Of a stretch of 64,000 nt of DNA, positions 33,260 to 44,323 are shown piece by piece. The translations under genes and the position numbers were made by a program. Under the pieces are notes generated by a model that made no database searches, was not told where the DNA came from, and was given only the letters and a program-made list of their open reading frames with translations. Numbering within the stretch: position 1 is the first letter of the stretch; the number at the start of each line of letters is the position of its first letter. The stretch comes from Cantharellus purpuraceus. Its lineage: Eukaryota > Basidiomycota > Agaricomycetes > Cantharellales > Hydnaceae. The stretch is taken from the NCBI GenBank assembly GCA_025174535.1, contig JALBUN010000023.1, positions 744,001-808,000 on the forward strand, written 5' to 3'.

Positions 33260-34367
33260 TGTATGGGAACTGGTTTTCCCTTAAAAGATCTTGTTTAAAG
33301 TCCCAAAACTGTACAATTCCGCTTGATGGCCTTAAAATATCAGCATATATCTGCTGCTTTCTCTTGATTCAGGGCCATTCAAATATTCTCTATTTCTTCA
33401 TATTTTTTTGGGAATTTTCCATGCAGAAATGAGTCTACAAACTTATTGTTCTGCTGGGCGAAGTTTTGGGACCCACATGGACCCACAAACCTTCGCAGAT
33501 GTCAGCAGCCTCAAAGTCAGCCGGAGTCACCCGGACAACTGACTCATTGTCGATCACATGACTCATTTCAATCTCCGACTCAATCTGGTCACCACTGCCA
33601 GTAAATGCTCAATATCTTCGCAACCACTGCACCTCCTGACTCCATTTTCAGTGGAGAGTTCAATAGAAGCCATGCCTACCCATAGCTGTGCTAATCAGCC
33701 TGGGAAACGAAGTATTGACCGAGTTATTTGAGTAATGGTGACTCCTGCCATGACTCATGCTATGACTCCTTCCATGACTCATACCATGACTCCTGTGATT
33801 ACTCATACTATGACTCCTGCTCTGAGTCACACTATGACTCCATCCATGACTCATGCCATGAGTCAGAGCAAATCCAAGCAGCTCATTGGCTAGGAAACTT
33901 CCACCCCCTTCTCACATATTCCACTAGCTTCCAGTAGTTTCCATCTATTAATAGGTAGAAGTTTCCAGTAGTATTAGTCAGCTCCTGTAAATACAATATA
34001 AAAGGAGCCCATTCTGCCTCTGAATAAATAACCATTTTCTACCCCATCATTTGCACATCAGTGTGACTAGAGTGACATACAGTGTCATCCTCTATATCTC
34101 AGTAACTGTTGATTGTCCAGTTCAAGGGTCGCTTACAGTTGTGTAACTGTATTCGATTGCACTTGAAGTAGTGATTGTCCTGCTTTGGGCGTGAGTGTAG
34201 TATCTACCTCGCGTGACTACAAATCTACAGGGTGAGATTGTCTGTCAATAGTCCTGCCATTAGTGCTCTTGTTTAAGTTACTAGTGTGTACTGCCTTTGC
34301 AGAGCATTAGAATCTTGAACTCGTGTGAAGCAGTTGCTAGACTACTTCACACATCGCTGTTACCCGC
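33260..34367 (+). repeat. LTR-X, Gcn4-site subfamily, left part
   Basis: Starts TGTATGGGAACTGG. The second part (from TTCAGAGTG after the duplicated CCCGC, to GGTTCCAAAACA) is at 35808-36145. The copy is split by the LTR-X at 34368-35807. TATA-like AATATAAAAGG at about 33995. Confidence 0.85.
33739..33865 (+). repeat. 12-bp minisatellite of TGACTC sites in LTR-X
   Basis: About ten tandem 12-bp units of the form TGACTCATGCCA, TGACTCCTTCCA and so on. Five contain a full TGASTCA (Gcn4/AP-1) site. It lies about 130 bp upstream of the TATA box. Two more TGACTCA sites lie near 33538-33570. ORFs read through it (Ser/His/Met or Asp/Ser repeats) are artefacts of the repeat. Confidence 0.75.
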
Positions 34368-35807
34368 TGTTTTGGAACCCGCAAAATTATGGTGTTAGGG
34401 CAAACTCTAAATCACCACAATTCCGTGAATGAACAGCTGAGAAGAATATCAAATCCTACTGCAGCACAACTCCAGAAACAATTTAACGTTTGTACTTTGG
34501 TTACAATCTGTTGTAATGGTCAATGCAGACAATACGCAGGAAGGTAATACGTTTCTTAGCAGTAGGGAATGAATAAGACTTCCAGAGTCTAGAGTTCACG
34601 GACGCTTAGGGGTCCAGATATTCCAAAAAGAGGGGAATGCACTTAGAGGCTAGAGGAAGTAGGTGGATGAATCCGACCGTCCAACCAGTGACACTCTGAA
34701 GCGGGTAACAGCGATGTGTGAAGTAGTCTAGCAACTGCTTCACACGAGTTCAAGATTCTAATGCTCTGCAAAGGCAGTACACACTAGTAACTTAAACAAG
34801 AGCACTAATGGCAGGACTATTGACAGACAATCTCACCCTGTAGATTTGTAGTCACGCGAGGTAGATACTACACTCACGCCCAAAGCAGGACAATCACTAC
34901 TTCAAGTGCAATCGAATACAGTTACACAACTGTAAGCGACCCTTGAACTGGACAATCAACAGTTACTGAGATATAGAGGATGACACTGTATGTCACTCTA
35001 GTCACACTGATGTGCAAATGATGGGGTAGAAAATGGTTATTTATTCAGAGGCAGAATGGGCTCCTTTTATATTGTATTTACAGGAGCTGACTAATACTAC
35101 TGGAAACTTCTACCTATTAATAGATGGAAACTACTGGAAGCTAGTGGAATATGTGAGAAGGGGTGGAAGTTTCCTAGCCAATGAGCTGCTTGATTTGCTC
35201 TGACTCATGGCATGAGTCATGGATGGAGTCATAGTGTGACTCAGAGCAGGAGTCATAGTATGAGTAATCACAGGAGTCATGGTATGAGTCATGGAAGGAG
35301 TCATAGCATGAGTCATGGCAGGAGTCACCATTACTCAAATAACTCGGTCAATACTTCGTTTCCCAGGCTGATTAGCACAGCTATGGGTAGGCATGGCTTC
35401 TATTGAACTCTCCACTGAAAATGGAGTCAGGAGGTGCAGTGGTTGCGAAGATATTGAGCATTTACTGGCAGTGGTGACCAGATTGAGTCGGAGATTGAAA
35501 TGAGTCATGTGATCGACAATGAGTCAGTTGTCCGGGTGACTCCGGCTGACTTTGAGGCTGCTGACATCTGCGAAGGTTTGTGGGTCCATGTGGGTCCCAA
35601 AACTTCGCCCAGCAGAACAATAAGTTTGTAGACTCATTTCTGCATGGAAAATTCCCAAAAAAATATGAAAAAATAGAGAATATTTGAATGGCCCTGAATC
35701 AAGAGAAAGCAGCAGATATATGCTGATATTTTAAGGCCATCAAGCGAAATTGTACAGTTTTGGGACTTTAAACAAGATCTTTTTAAGGGAAAACCAGTTC
35801 CCATACA
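34368..35807 (-). repeat. LTR-X inserted within LTR-X, with TSD
   Basis: 1440-bp complete copy in reverse orientation, from TGTTTTGGAACCCGC to GGGAACCAGTTCCCATACA as read on the plus strand ends. The 5-bp duplication CCCGC flanks it (34363-34367 and 35808-35812). Its minus-strand TGACTC minisatellite lies at 35201-35327. Confidence 0.9.
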
Positions 35808-36145
35808 CCCGCTTCAGAGTGTCACTGGTTGGACGGTTGGATTCATCCACCTACTTCCTCTAGCCTCTAAGTGCATTCCCCTCTTTTTGGAATATCTGGA
35901 CCCCTAAGCATCCGTGAACTCTAGACTCTGGAAGTCTTATTCATTCCCTACTGCTAAGAAATGTATTACCTTCCTGCGTATTGTCTGCATTGACCATTAC
36001 AACGGATTGTAACCAAAGTACAAATGTTAAATCGTTTCTGGAGTTGTGCTGCAGTAGGATTTGATATTCTTCTCAGCTGTTCATTCACGGAATTGTGGTG
36101 ATTTAGAGTTTGCCCTAACACCATAATTTTGCGGGTTCCAAAACA
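35808..36145 (+). repeat. LTR-X, right part of the split copy
   Basis: Continues the copy that starts at 33260, after the duplicated CCCGC. Ends GGGTTCCAAAACA at 36145. Confidence 0.85.
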
Positions 36146-36379
36146 GGGGACTTCATTCCCCAGTTTGAATATCAAATCACACCTAGTTCATAAGTCCGAT
36201 CCTAACCCTCTAAGTTGTACTCCGTCTCCAAAATCTCAGACACCAGTATTAGTGAGGGCACAGCACATAAGCTGAAGCCAAGTCCATTCCGACCCCCACG
36301 ACGTACCCCATCTCCTTCTCCAACTCCAACCAAACCTCTGACCCAATCTCTGACCCCCAATCGGACCTAGTGCGTAACA
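36146..36379 (+). repeat. LTR-B, truncated 5' LTR
   Basis: From GGGGACTTCATTCCCC to TAGTGCGTAACA. Matches the 3' portion of other LTR-B copies. Confidence 0.7.
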
Positions 36380-37031
36380 CCTGTTCCCTATAACATCCCT
36401 TTAACCATCTCCTTCACACCCCTTGCCCCTCCAGACCTCCTGAGCCTCCTAGATGCTCCTGTCCCCCTGTCTCCTCTTTTTCTCCTTTCTCCCCAGAAGT
36501 CCGGCAGCTAGAGGTCTGGCAGCTAAAACAACATGTACACCAGCAACAGCTGGTTTTCTAGTATTGACTAGAAAACTTCAATAATGAGGAAGAATCAATT
36601 GTTCCTCCTCTGGAAGTTCAAAAAAGTGTTATTGGGTGTCTTAGTTCACACTGTTACACAGAACTCAACCAAGTATATTGGTTGTGCAATGTGTTGTACA
36701 ATGTGGTTGTTAACTAAGGTCTGTCTACTATATGTGGGCCCACACATGTACTTGGGTCCACTGGCTTACATAATAACTATACATATGCACCCTATGGGTG
36801 CATATATCTACCAAGAAGACAGCATTCCTTAATGGAATGCTGCATACATTAATTATAATTATAGTAAGTAAGTACCTTGGGTACTTACACCACCCTAATA
36901 TCCACACCTGCCTCAGGCTCCACATTTATATCAAGCTCCATGTCTGCATCAGGATCTGCCTCCACTTCTGCCTTCTCCACCTCTGCTGCATTATCTTCTT
37001 CAGCCACACCCACTGCAAACAACAGCTGTGG

Positions 37032-37559
37032 TCACAAATGCACCAGCAAGTCTACTGGTGGGACAGGTGTCAGACAGGTCAAGTCTGTCCATGTGATCAA
37101 GATAATGGCAACCTCAGGGGTCTGCACCCATATTGGCATGCTCGGACTCCCTGGTTGACTAGCTGCTCCTGCCCCAGTCACCTCCTCCTCTACCTCCATG
37201 GTGGCCTCTAGCTCATATGCCTGTTCCTCCACTTCCTTCAGCCTCACAGCCTCTATTGTGGCTGCAAGTTCCTGGACCTTGCACACTTGCTCTGCCTTTG
37301 CTTCTTCCTCCTGCTGCCTCCATTCCACCTCCTTCTCCTCCTTCCACCTCTGTTCCACCTCCTTCTCCTCCTTCCATCTCCATTCTGCCTCCTCCTCCTC
37401 CTCCTTCTGCCTCCATTCCACCTCCTCCTCCTCTTTGCATCTCCGTTCCTCTGCCTCCTCCATCTGTTTCCACTCCTCTTCCTCTTCCTTCTGTCGGGCC
37501 AGGAGCAACTGCTCAAGCTTGGCCACACTCATATTTGCAAAAGGATTTGACATCATTGA
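37032..37559 (-). pseudogene. Antisense coiled-coil ORF of LTR-B element
   Basis: Starts near MMSNPFANMSVAKLEQLLLA about 130 bp inside the 3' LTR and runs toward the element's interior. It is followed by a long Glu/Lys/Trp-rich helical repeat (EEEEVEWRQKEEEEEAEWRW type) and a less charged tail. No Cys cluster is left in this copy. The same N-terminus recurs at 41065 and 44800, so it is a conserved part of the family. The mirrored Pro/Ser-rich ORFs on the plus strand are shadows. Confidence 0.5.
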
Positions 37560-37692
37560 GGATAAGACCCCAACATGCCCCTCCTTTTATATGTCTCCAG
37601 ACCCCCAGTATAACTCTGACTGTGCCCAACCATCTCATCTATTCAATCCATGGACATGAGGCCTCAAGGGCTTGGCCTTAATGGAGGGATAC

Positions 37693-38189
37693 TGTTATGA
37701 CTATATTCATTAACACCCAGATCCCCATGCACATGAAATCTATGCTCCATTAGGAAAGCATCACATCTCCATTTGTCTGTCCAATTGTCACCATTGATCT
37801 CACTCATCCGCCTCTATTTCTGATGCATCCGCATCACCATAGGAACCCAGACATCCATCTCCATCAGACTCTCATGTAAGGTCACCAGCCTCAGAGACCC
37901 ATCACTGGAGTAACTATTATTAGATTTCAAATATGTATTTAAGTTGTATGACTGGGGACTTCATTCCCCAGTTCGAATATTGAATCATGCCTAGCTCCTA
38001 AGTCTGATCTGAACCATCTAAGTCATACTCCATCTCTGAAATCTCAGACACAGGTATTAGTGTGGGCACAGCACATAAGCTGAAGCGAAGTCTGTTCTGA
38101 CCCCCATGACACACCCCAATCCCCACTCCAACTCTGACCCCCCAACTCCAATCCAGGCTCCAACCCCCAATTGGACCAAGTGCATAACA
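37693..38189 (+). repeat. LTR-B, 3' LTR
   Basis: 497 bp. TATTTAAG, a GGGGACTTCATTCCCC hairpin and CAGTTCGAATAT (near 37970) in the same order as Gypsy-1. The last is a perfect match to the Gypsy-1 primer-site complement. Confidence 0.75.
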
Positions 38190-38469
38190 GGTTGCCACAA
38201 AGGCACCTCCTATGTTTAAAACCAAGCTCATGATGGTGCACTTGGCCCCAGTAGCATCATTATCATGCACTACAGCAGGCAAATCATTGCCTGCCATTAC
38301 TTCATCACAACTTGTGGCATCATCATCATGGGAAACAATTGACCTCACCCAAGGAGGACAATCACCTGGGCAAACCACCTTGGATTGACCCTCAAGACAT
38401 GGTGGAGGGAAATGTGCGGTTATTGGTAGGAGGCACTGATTAACTCCTAACTGCCAGACCCTGTATTCT

Positions 38470-39526
38470 GCTTCTTGAGATGTCAGGTTCAAGGGTCAAG
38501 ATTGGTATGATACTGACCCAATCTGGGAGGACTATGACCACAAATGTAGACTCCTCCTGTCTAGCATGCCCAAGGGTGCTAAACAGCCAGGCAAACTCAA
38601 AGAGTTTGCCCTATCAGAAATCAAAGCTGAGATTGATCAGCTTCATAAGGAGTACATGGCTGGTGATGCCAGCCATACATTAAAAGATCCAGTGTTGAAA
38701 ATGCTGGAGAAAGCCCAGCGTGTGGACTATCACAGATGCTGGGATGACTTCAGGCATGCTTGATCAATGCAGGGAAGTCATTCCCCAAGTGGGCACCATG
38801 GTTCATGACTACAGCTGACCCTCCCAGAATGGTCACAGGCCACCTGCCTCAACCTCTGGGCAAGTCTGTCCCTATTAGGGTGGACTGGTTCAACATTTGC
38901 AATATGGACTCTCCTGAGTTTGTATTGTTGCACAAGAAGGCATTGGCCACACTGTTCACTGAATGAATGGTGCCAATGTGCAGAGTCATTAAGAGAATGA
39001 CTCTGCTGGCTTGTGCCAATAACATGAGCCTTATCATTACTCTAGATATGCTTGCCCTCATACAGGGGTGGCAAGTAAACCCCCACAGGGTGCCCCCAGC
39101 CATCCAACAGAAGTCAGATGGCACCATGAATTTATCTGATGTGGATATATGGATGTGGCTCCAAAAAGTCACTCCAAAAAGGGTTCTTCTGTGTTAAAGA
39201 AGAACCTCTGGGCTCTGTTCCAGAACACTGGCCACTGGGAATCATTAACCAGTGGCCATAAGTTCTCACCAACAATTGGTGATTCATTCCGTGCCTCCAT
39301 CACTGGAGCATATGATTGGGGTGATTGTTCCCCCAAGGAGCATACTGGACTAGAGCTCATGCTCTGGCTCAGGCAAAAAGGAGGCATCACCCCCATTCAC
39401 ACTGCCCTCCTAGAGGTGTTTGCAAGTCACATCACCTCTGGAGAAGCATTTAACCAACCTGCCAGGCTTGGTAAAAGAAAACAAGAGACTCTAGGAGCCT
39501 CTTTGTTGGGGTATATGAAGTTCTAA
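38470..39526 (+). pseudogene. Degenerate repeated gene, family unknown
   Basis: Three successive plus-strand frames look like one decayed protein: WEDYDHKCRLLLSSMPKG with KLKEFALSEIKAEIDQLHK (about 38470-38763), then WFMTTADPPRMVTGHLPQPL and DWFNICNMDSPEFVLLHKKA with WMWLQKVTPKR (38763-39196), then KKNLWALFQNTGHW and SFRASITGAYDWGDCSPKEH with GITPIHTALLEVF (39170-39526). The joins need frameshifts, so it is broken. I could not assign a family. It lies between LTR-B and LTR-Y remnants, so it is probably transposon cargo or a repeated host gene. Confidence 0.45.
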
Positions 39527-39599
39527 ACTACTTCAAATAAGGACTATTATTTAGTAGTTCAAAGGTATTTCAAATGTTCTAATGAATGTACTTATATTT

Positions 39600-40894
39600 C
39601 ACATTTTGTATTTGAGCCCACAAGTATACACAATGGGTCAGTTGCTGATATAATATGTCATGTGACCCTGAAGAACACTCGCATGTGAGCAAACAACGTG
39701 CATATTACATAAGCAGCAGAGTTCATGCACTTCAGCCAAAAGCAGCCACAGAAGCTTCTGACACCTTCCTGGACCTTCCACAAGGTTCTCCAGCCTTCTC
39801 TTTCTTCTAGGGGCTTCCCTAAGCCTCAGGAATATTCTCTAATTAGTTACATAAGCTAGATAGTCCATGTATATAAAAAGGGCTGCAACAGCAGTGCAAA
39901 AAGAATATCTTTTTACCACACACACACAGCAGTGTCTACTCAAGCATTGAGTAATCATCACATAAGCATCACACTTATATCAGCTACTCTTAAGGTATAT
40001 TAGCTTTGATTGACTCTTGGAGAAGCCAGAAGTTATCATATTACAAGCGCAGCAGGCTCTAATATTGATCAAACTTGGAGAAGAGGTTAATACAGAGTAA
40101 CTGATTAGTAATTAACACACTACAAGCCCACTTGGAGCAGTAACTTGAAGTGTATTAATTGTTATTCATTGATCAAGAACCTTACATGTGTAATTGAGAC
40201 TCTGAGGTTAGTCAAATTATCACGTATCAGGCTATTGGTTATAATCAAGAATCTTGCACGTTTAATTGAGACTCTGAGGTTAGTCAGGTTAATATGTACT
40301 AGGCTATTGATTGGTCAAGAATACTGCACGTTTAATTGAGACTCTGAGGTTAGTCAGGTTAACACGTACTTTGCTATTGATCGGTTGGTTCAATTGTGGG
40401 CATTTCAATAAATCAACAACACAGTCTATTAACTCACCTCTTTGAGACGAGATTAATATCCCTTGACTGTTGATTTCATCACAGATAAACACGTACAGTG
40501 AATACGCTTGTTCAGAAGGAAGTGTTCAAGTGCATATCTACCTTTTTACGTTGAAGGGATTATTGTTAGCTTTAATCCACTCAACCTGCGGTACTAAGGC
40601 ACTAGGTTACTTCCCCCTTTGAAGTATCTGAACCCTTGAATGCCTGTCAATCTTTGACTTTACATTGCATCAGCAGTAAAGCGTGAACTACACGTGACAA
40701 GCATAAATCTCTATTGCTTCACTTCCTGTGGCAACATTGATTGTGATTGTTCACCGGAGTATAATTTGTTAATTGGGTTCTCTGTTAAAATAGTTTCAAG
40801 CTTATTGCTAGCCTTGAAAGGTCATACATCCTCAGGCTAAACTTAGATTGTGATTAACACCACAGTTTAGGTTGAAGTTCACGGTTCCAAAACA
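39600..40894 (+). repeat. LTR-Y, diverged LTR-X relative
   Basis: Ends CACGGTTCCAAAACA like LTR-X and shares its late region (GAATATCTGGACCCCT in LTR-X, GAAGTATCTGAACCCTT here). TATA at GTATATAAAAAGGG (about 39870). AGAAGCTTCT and GGAATATTC upstream resemble partial heat-shock elements. The left limit is approximate; no TG start was fixed. Confidence 0.5.
40164..40390 (+). repeat. Three ~70-bp tandem repeats in LTR-Y
   Basis: Three units containing TTAATTGAGACTCTGAGGTT preceded by CAAGAATCTTGCACG-type sequence and followed by GTCAGGTTAA...GCTATTG. They lie downstream of the TATA box in the transcribed part of LTR-Y. Confidence 0.7.
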
Positions 40895-41182
40895 TCTCCA
40901 TTCTGCCTCCTCCTCCTCCTTCCGTCTCTGTACCACTTCCTCTTCCTCTTTCCATTTCCGCTCCTCTTCCTCTTCTTTCCGTCGGGCCAAGAGCAGCTGC
41001 TCAAGCTCGGCCACGCTCATGCTTGCCAAAGGGTTTGACATCATTGAGGATAAGACCTCAATCATGCCCCTCCTTTTATATGTCTCCAGACCCCCAGTAT
41101 CACTCCAACTGCACCCAACCGTCTCACCTATTCAATCCACGGACATGAGGCCTCAGGGGCTCAGCCTTGAATGGAGAGATAC
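40895..41182 (+). other. Internal 3' end of an LTR-B element
   Basis: Carries the start of the antisense ORF on the minus strand (MSNPLASMSVAELEQLLLA) and ends in a purine-rich tract (AATGGAGAGATAC) before LTR-B. Duplicated at 44576-44863. Confidence 0.6.
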
Positions 41183-41575
41183 TGTTATGACTATATTCAT
41201 TAAGGTCCAGATCCCCTCAGATCCCCATGCATATGAAATCTATACTCCATTTGGAAACCGCCGTCTCCATCTACCTGTCCAATCATCACCGCTGATTCCG
41301 CCCATCCATCTCCAGTTCCGATTGATGCATCAGCATCACCATAGGAACCCGGACATCTGTCCCCGTCAGACTCGGACATACTCATGTAAGGCTGTCGGCC
41401 TTGGAGACCCATCACCGGAGTAATTATTATTAGATTTCAAAATATGTATTTAAGTTGCCCGACTGGGGACTTCATTCCCCAGTTCAAATATTGAATCACG
41501 CCTAGTTCCTAAGTCCAATCCTAACTCTCTAAGTCATACTCCGTCTCTGAAATCTTGGACACTGGTATTAGTGAG
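41183..41575 (+). repeat. LTR-B, truncated by LTR-X
   Basis: TGTTATGACTATATTC to GGTATTAGTGAG. LTR-X follows. A reversed piece of the missing LTR-B part (GGACTTGGCTTCAGC to GCCCTCAC) lies at about 43184-43215. Confidence 0.7.
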
Positions 41576-42979
41576 TGTTTTGGAACCCGCAAAATTATGG
41601 TGTTAGGGCAAACTCTAAATCACCACAATTCCGTGAATGAACAGCTGAGAAGAATATCAAACCCTGCTGCAGCACAACTCCAGAAACAATTTAACATTTG
41701 TACTTTGGTTACAATCCTTTGTATTGGTCAATGCAGACTATACACAGAAAAGTAATACATTTCTTAGCAGCAAGAAATGAATAAGACTTCCAGAGTCTAG
41801 AATTCATGGACGCTTAGGGGTCCAGATATTCCAAAAAAGAGGGGAATGCACTTAGAGGCTAAAGGAAGTAGGTGGATGAATCCAACCGTCCAACCAGTGG
41901 CACTCAGAAGCGGGTAACAGCAATGTGTGAAGTAGTCTAGCAACTGCTTCACACAAGTTCAAGCTTCTAATGCTCTGCAAAGGCAGTACACACTAGTAAC
42001 TTAAACAAGAGCACTAATGGCAGGACTATTGACAGACAATCTCACCCTGTAGATTTGTAGTCACGTGAGGCAGATACTACACTCACGCCCAAAGCAGGAA
42101 TATCACTACTTTGAGTGCAATCAAGTACAGTTACACAACTGTAAAAGATCCTTGAACTGGAAATCAACAGTTACTGAGATAGAGGATGACACTGTATGTC
42201 ACTCTAGTCACACTGGTGTGCAGAGGATGGGTAGAATATGATGGATATGTTCTATTTCAGAGGCAGAATGGCCTCCTTATATATTGTATTTACAGGGGTT
42301 GAGTAATGCTTCTGGAATATTCTACTATTAATAGATGGAAACTACTGGAAGGTTGTGGAAGGTGGAAGAAAGGGGTAGAATATTCCAAGCCAATCACAGG
42401 AGCTGAATAATGGTTCTGGAAAGTTCTATCTAATAATAGAAGGAAACAGCTAGAATGTTATGGAAAGGGGTAGAATATTCCAAGGCAATCACCTGATTTG
42501 ATCACCCATCAGCTGATTTGATCCCTGAACTAGGCACTGATCAGGCAGAAAGAAGGGTGTCCACCCTGTTTTCTGCACTGGTTTGGACAGCCATGGATAG
42601 CCACATCTCATGTGATGATCTGCACGGAAAATAGTGCCCTGAGAGGCTGTGGTTGTCAAGTTAGAGAATATTTATTGATGAGAGACATCTGAGCTTGAAT
42701 TCAGGCCAAATGCCTGGTCCAAAGGTGGATAGCCGGCTGTGGGAAGGTTTGTGGGCACCTATGGGTCCACAACTGTAGCACAGCAGAAATAAATGATTCT
42801 GGGCTGAGTTCTGCATGGAATATTCCCGGAAAAAATATGGAAAAATAGAGAATATTTGAATAAGTCCATTCCAGGTACAAGCATCAAATATATGCTGATA
42901 TTTAGGAATGGAAAAGCAAAGTATAGGACATTGGTGCTGTATAAATAGGATTTGATAGGGAAAAGGTGGTTCCCATACA
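41576..42979 (-). repeat. LTR-X, heat-shock subfamily
   Basis: 1404 bp, TGTTTTGGAACCCGC to GGTTCCCATACA on the plus strand. Perfect triple HSEs at 42310-42322 and 42414-42426. First arm of the second inverted pair. Confidence 0.8.
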
Positions 42980-43215
42980 GTTTCACCTCAGCGCTTTTGT
43001 CACTTGCACTGAGGTGAGTAGGTCTATTCAGTTGTATGTTATGTATCCTGATAGTTGTATACTAGGTAGCTATGAATATATAGTGCTTTTGTCACTTGCA
43101 CTAAGTTGTATACTAGCTCCTCCATGTTGTCACAAGTTTTTCTATACCTCCTACCACACATCCCCCATTATTGTCACCAGCGGACTTGGCTTCAGCTTAT
43201 GTGCTGCGCCCTCAC
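42980..43215. other. Spacer between inverted LTR-X copies
   Basis: 236 bp, unrelated to the 16376-16606 spacer. Contains two copies of GCTTTTGTCACTTGCACT and, at its right end, 30 bp of reversed LTR-B. No coding potential seen. Confidence 0.5.
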
Positions 43216-44323
43216 TGTATGGGAACCACCTTTTTCCTATCAAATTCCATTTATGCAGCACCAATGTGCTATTCTTTGCTTTTCCATTCCTAAATATCAG
43301 CATATATTTGATGCTTGTACCTGGAATGGACTTATTCAAATATTCTCTATTTTTCCATATTTTTTCCGGGAATATTCCATGCAGAACTCAGCCCAGAATC
43401 ATTTATTTCTGCTGTGCTACAGTTGTGGACCCATAGGTGCCCACAAACCTTCCCACAGCCGGCTATCCACCTTTGGACCAGGCATTTGGCCTGAATTCAA
43501 GCTCAGATGTCTCTCATCAATAAATATTCTCTAACTTGACAACCACAGCCTCTCAGGGCACTATTTTCCGTGCAGATCATCACATGAGATGTGGCTATCC
43601 ATGGCTGTCCAAACCAGTGCAGAAAACAGGGTGGACACCCTTCTTTCTGCCTGATCAGTGCCTAGTTCAGGGATCAAATCAGCTGATGGGTGATCAAATC
43701 AGGTGATTGCCTTGGAATATTCTACCCCTTTCCATAACATTCTAGCTGTTTCCTTCTATTATTAGATAGAACTTTCCAGAACCATTATTCAGCTCCTGTG
43801 ATTGGCTTGGAATATTCTACCCCTTTCTTCCACCTTCCACAACCTTCCAGTAGTTTCCATCTATTAATAGTAGAATATTCCAGAAGCATTACTCAACCCC
43901 TGTAAATACAATATATAAGGAGGCCATTCTGCCTCTGAAATAGTAACATATTCAACCTATTCTACCCATCTTCTGCACACCAGTGTGACTAGAGTGACAT
44001 ACAGTGTCATCCCCCACCTCAGTAACTGTTGATTACCAGTTCAAGGATCTTTTACAGTTGTGTAACTGTACTTGATTGCACTCAAAGTAGTGATTGTCCT
44101 GCTTTGGGCGTGAGTGTAGTATCTGCCTCACGTGACTACAAATCTACAGGGTGAGATTGTCTGTCAATAGTCCTGCCATTAGTGCTCTTGTTTAAGTTAC
44201 TAGTGTGTACTGCCTTTGCAGAGCATTAGAAGCTTGAACTCGTGTGAAGCAGTTGCTAGACTACTTCACACATCGCTGTTACCCGCTTCTGAGTGCCACT
44301 GGTTGGACGGTTGGATTCATCCA
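43216..44323 (+). repeat. LTR-X, heat-shock subfamily, 3' truncated
   Basis: TGTATGGGAACCACC to GGATTCATCCA, then switches to LTR-Y sequence at a short CCT identity. HSEs at 43769-43781 and 43873-43885; TATA near 43911. Confidence 0.75.

Larger units (their letters stand above)
36146..38189 (+). mobile_element. Non-autonomous LTR-B element
   Basis: Truncated 5' LTR-B (36146-36379, ending GTGCGTAACA), a 1.3-kb internal region without gag or pol, a purine-rich tract (ATGGAGGGATAC) and a 3' LTR-B (37693-38189, TGTTATGAC to GTGCATAACA). The only long ORF is antisense (37559-37032). It probably depended on Gypsy-1-type proteins. The 5' end was replaced by LTR-X. Confidence 0.6.

Noticed and set aside
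33660..33937. Ser/His/Met-rich and Asp/Ser-rich ORFs
   Set aside because: Translations of the 12-bp TGACTC minisatellite. Frame is kept only because the unit is a multiple of three.
37198..37681. Pro/Ser-rich plus-strand ORFs
   Set aside because: Mirror of the Glu/Lys codons (CTC/TTC/CCT runs) of the antisense coiled-coil ORF.
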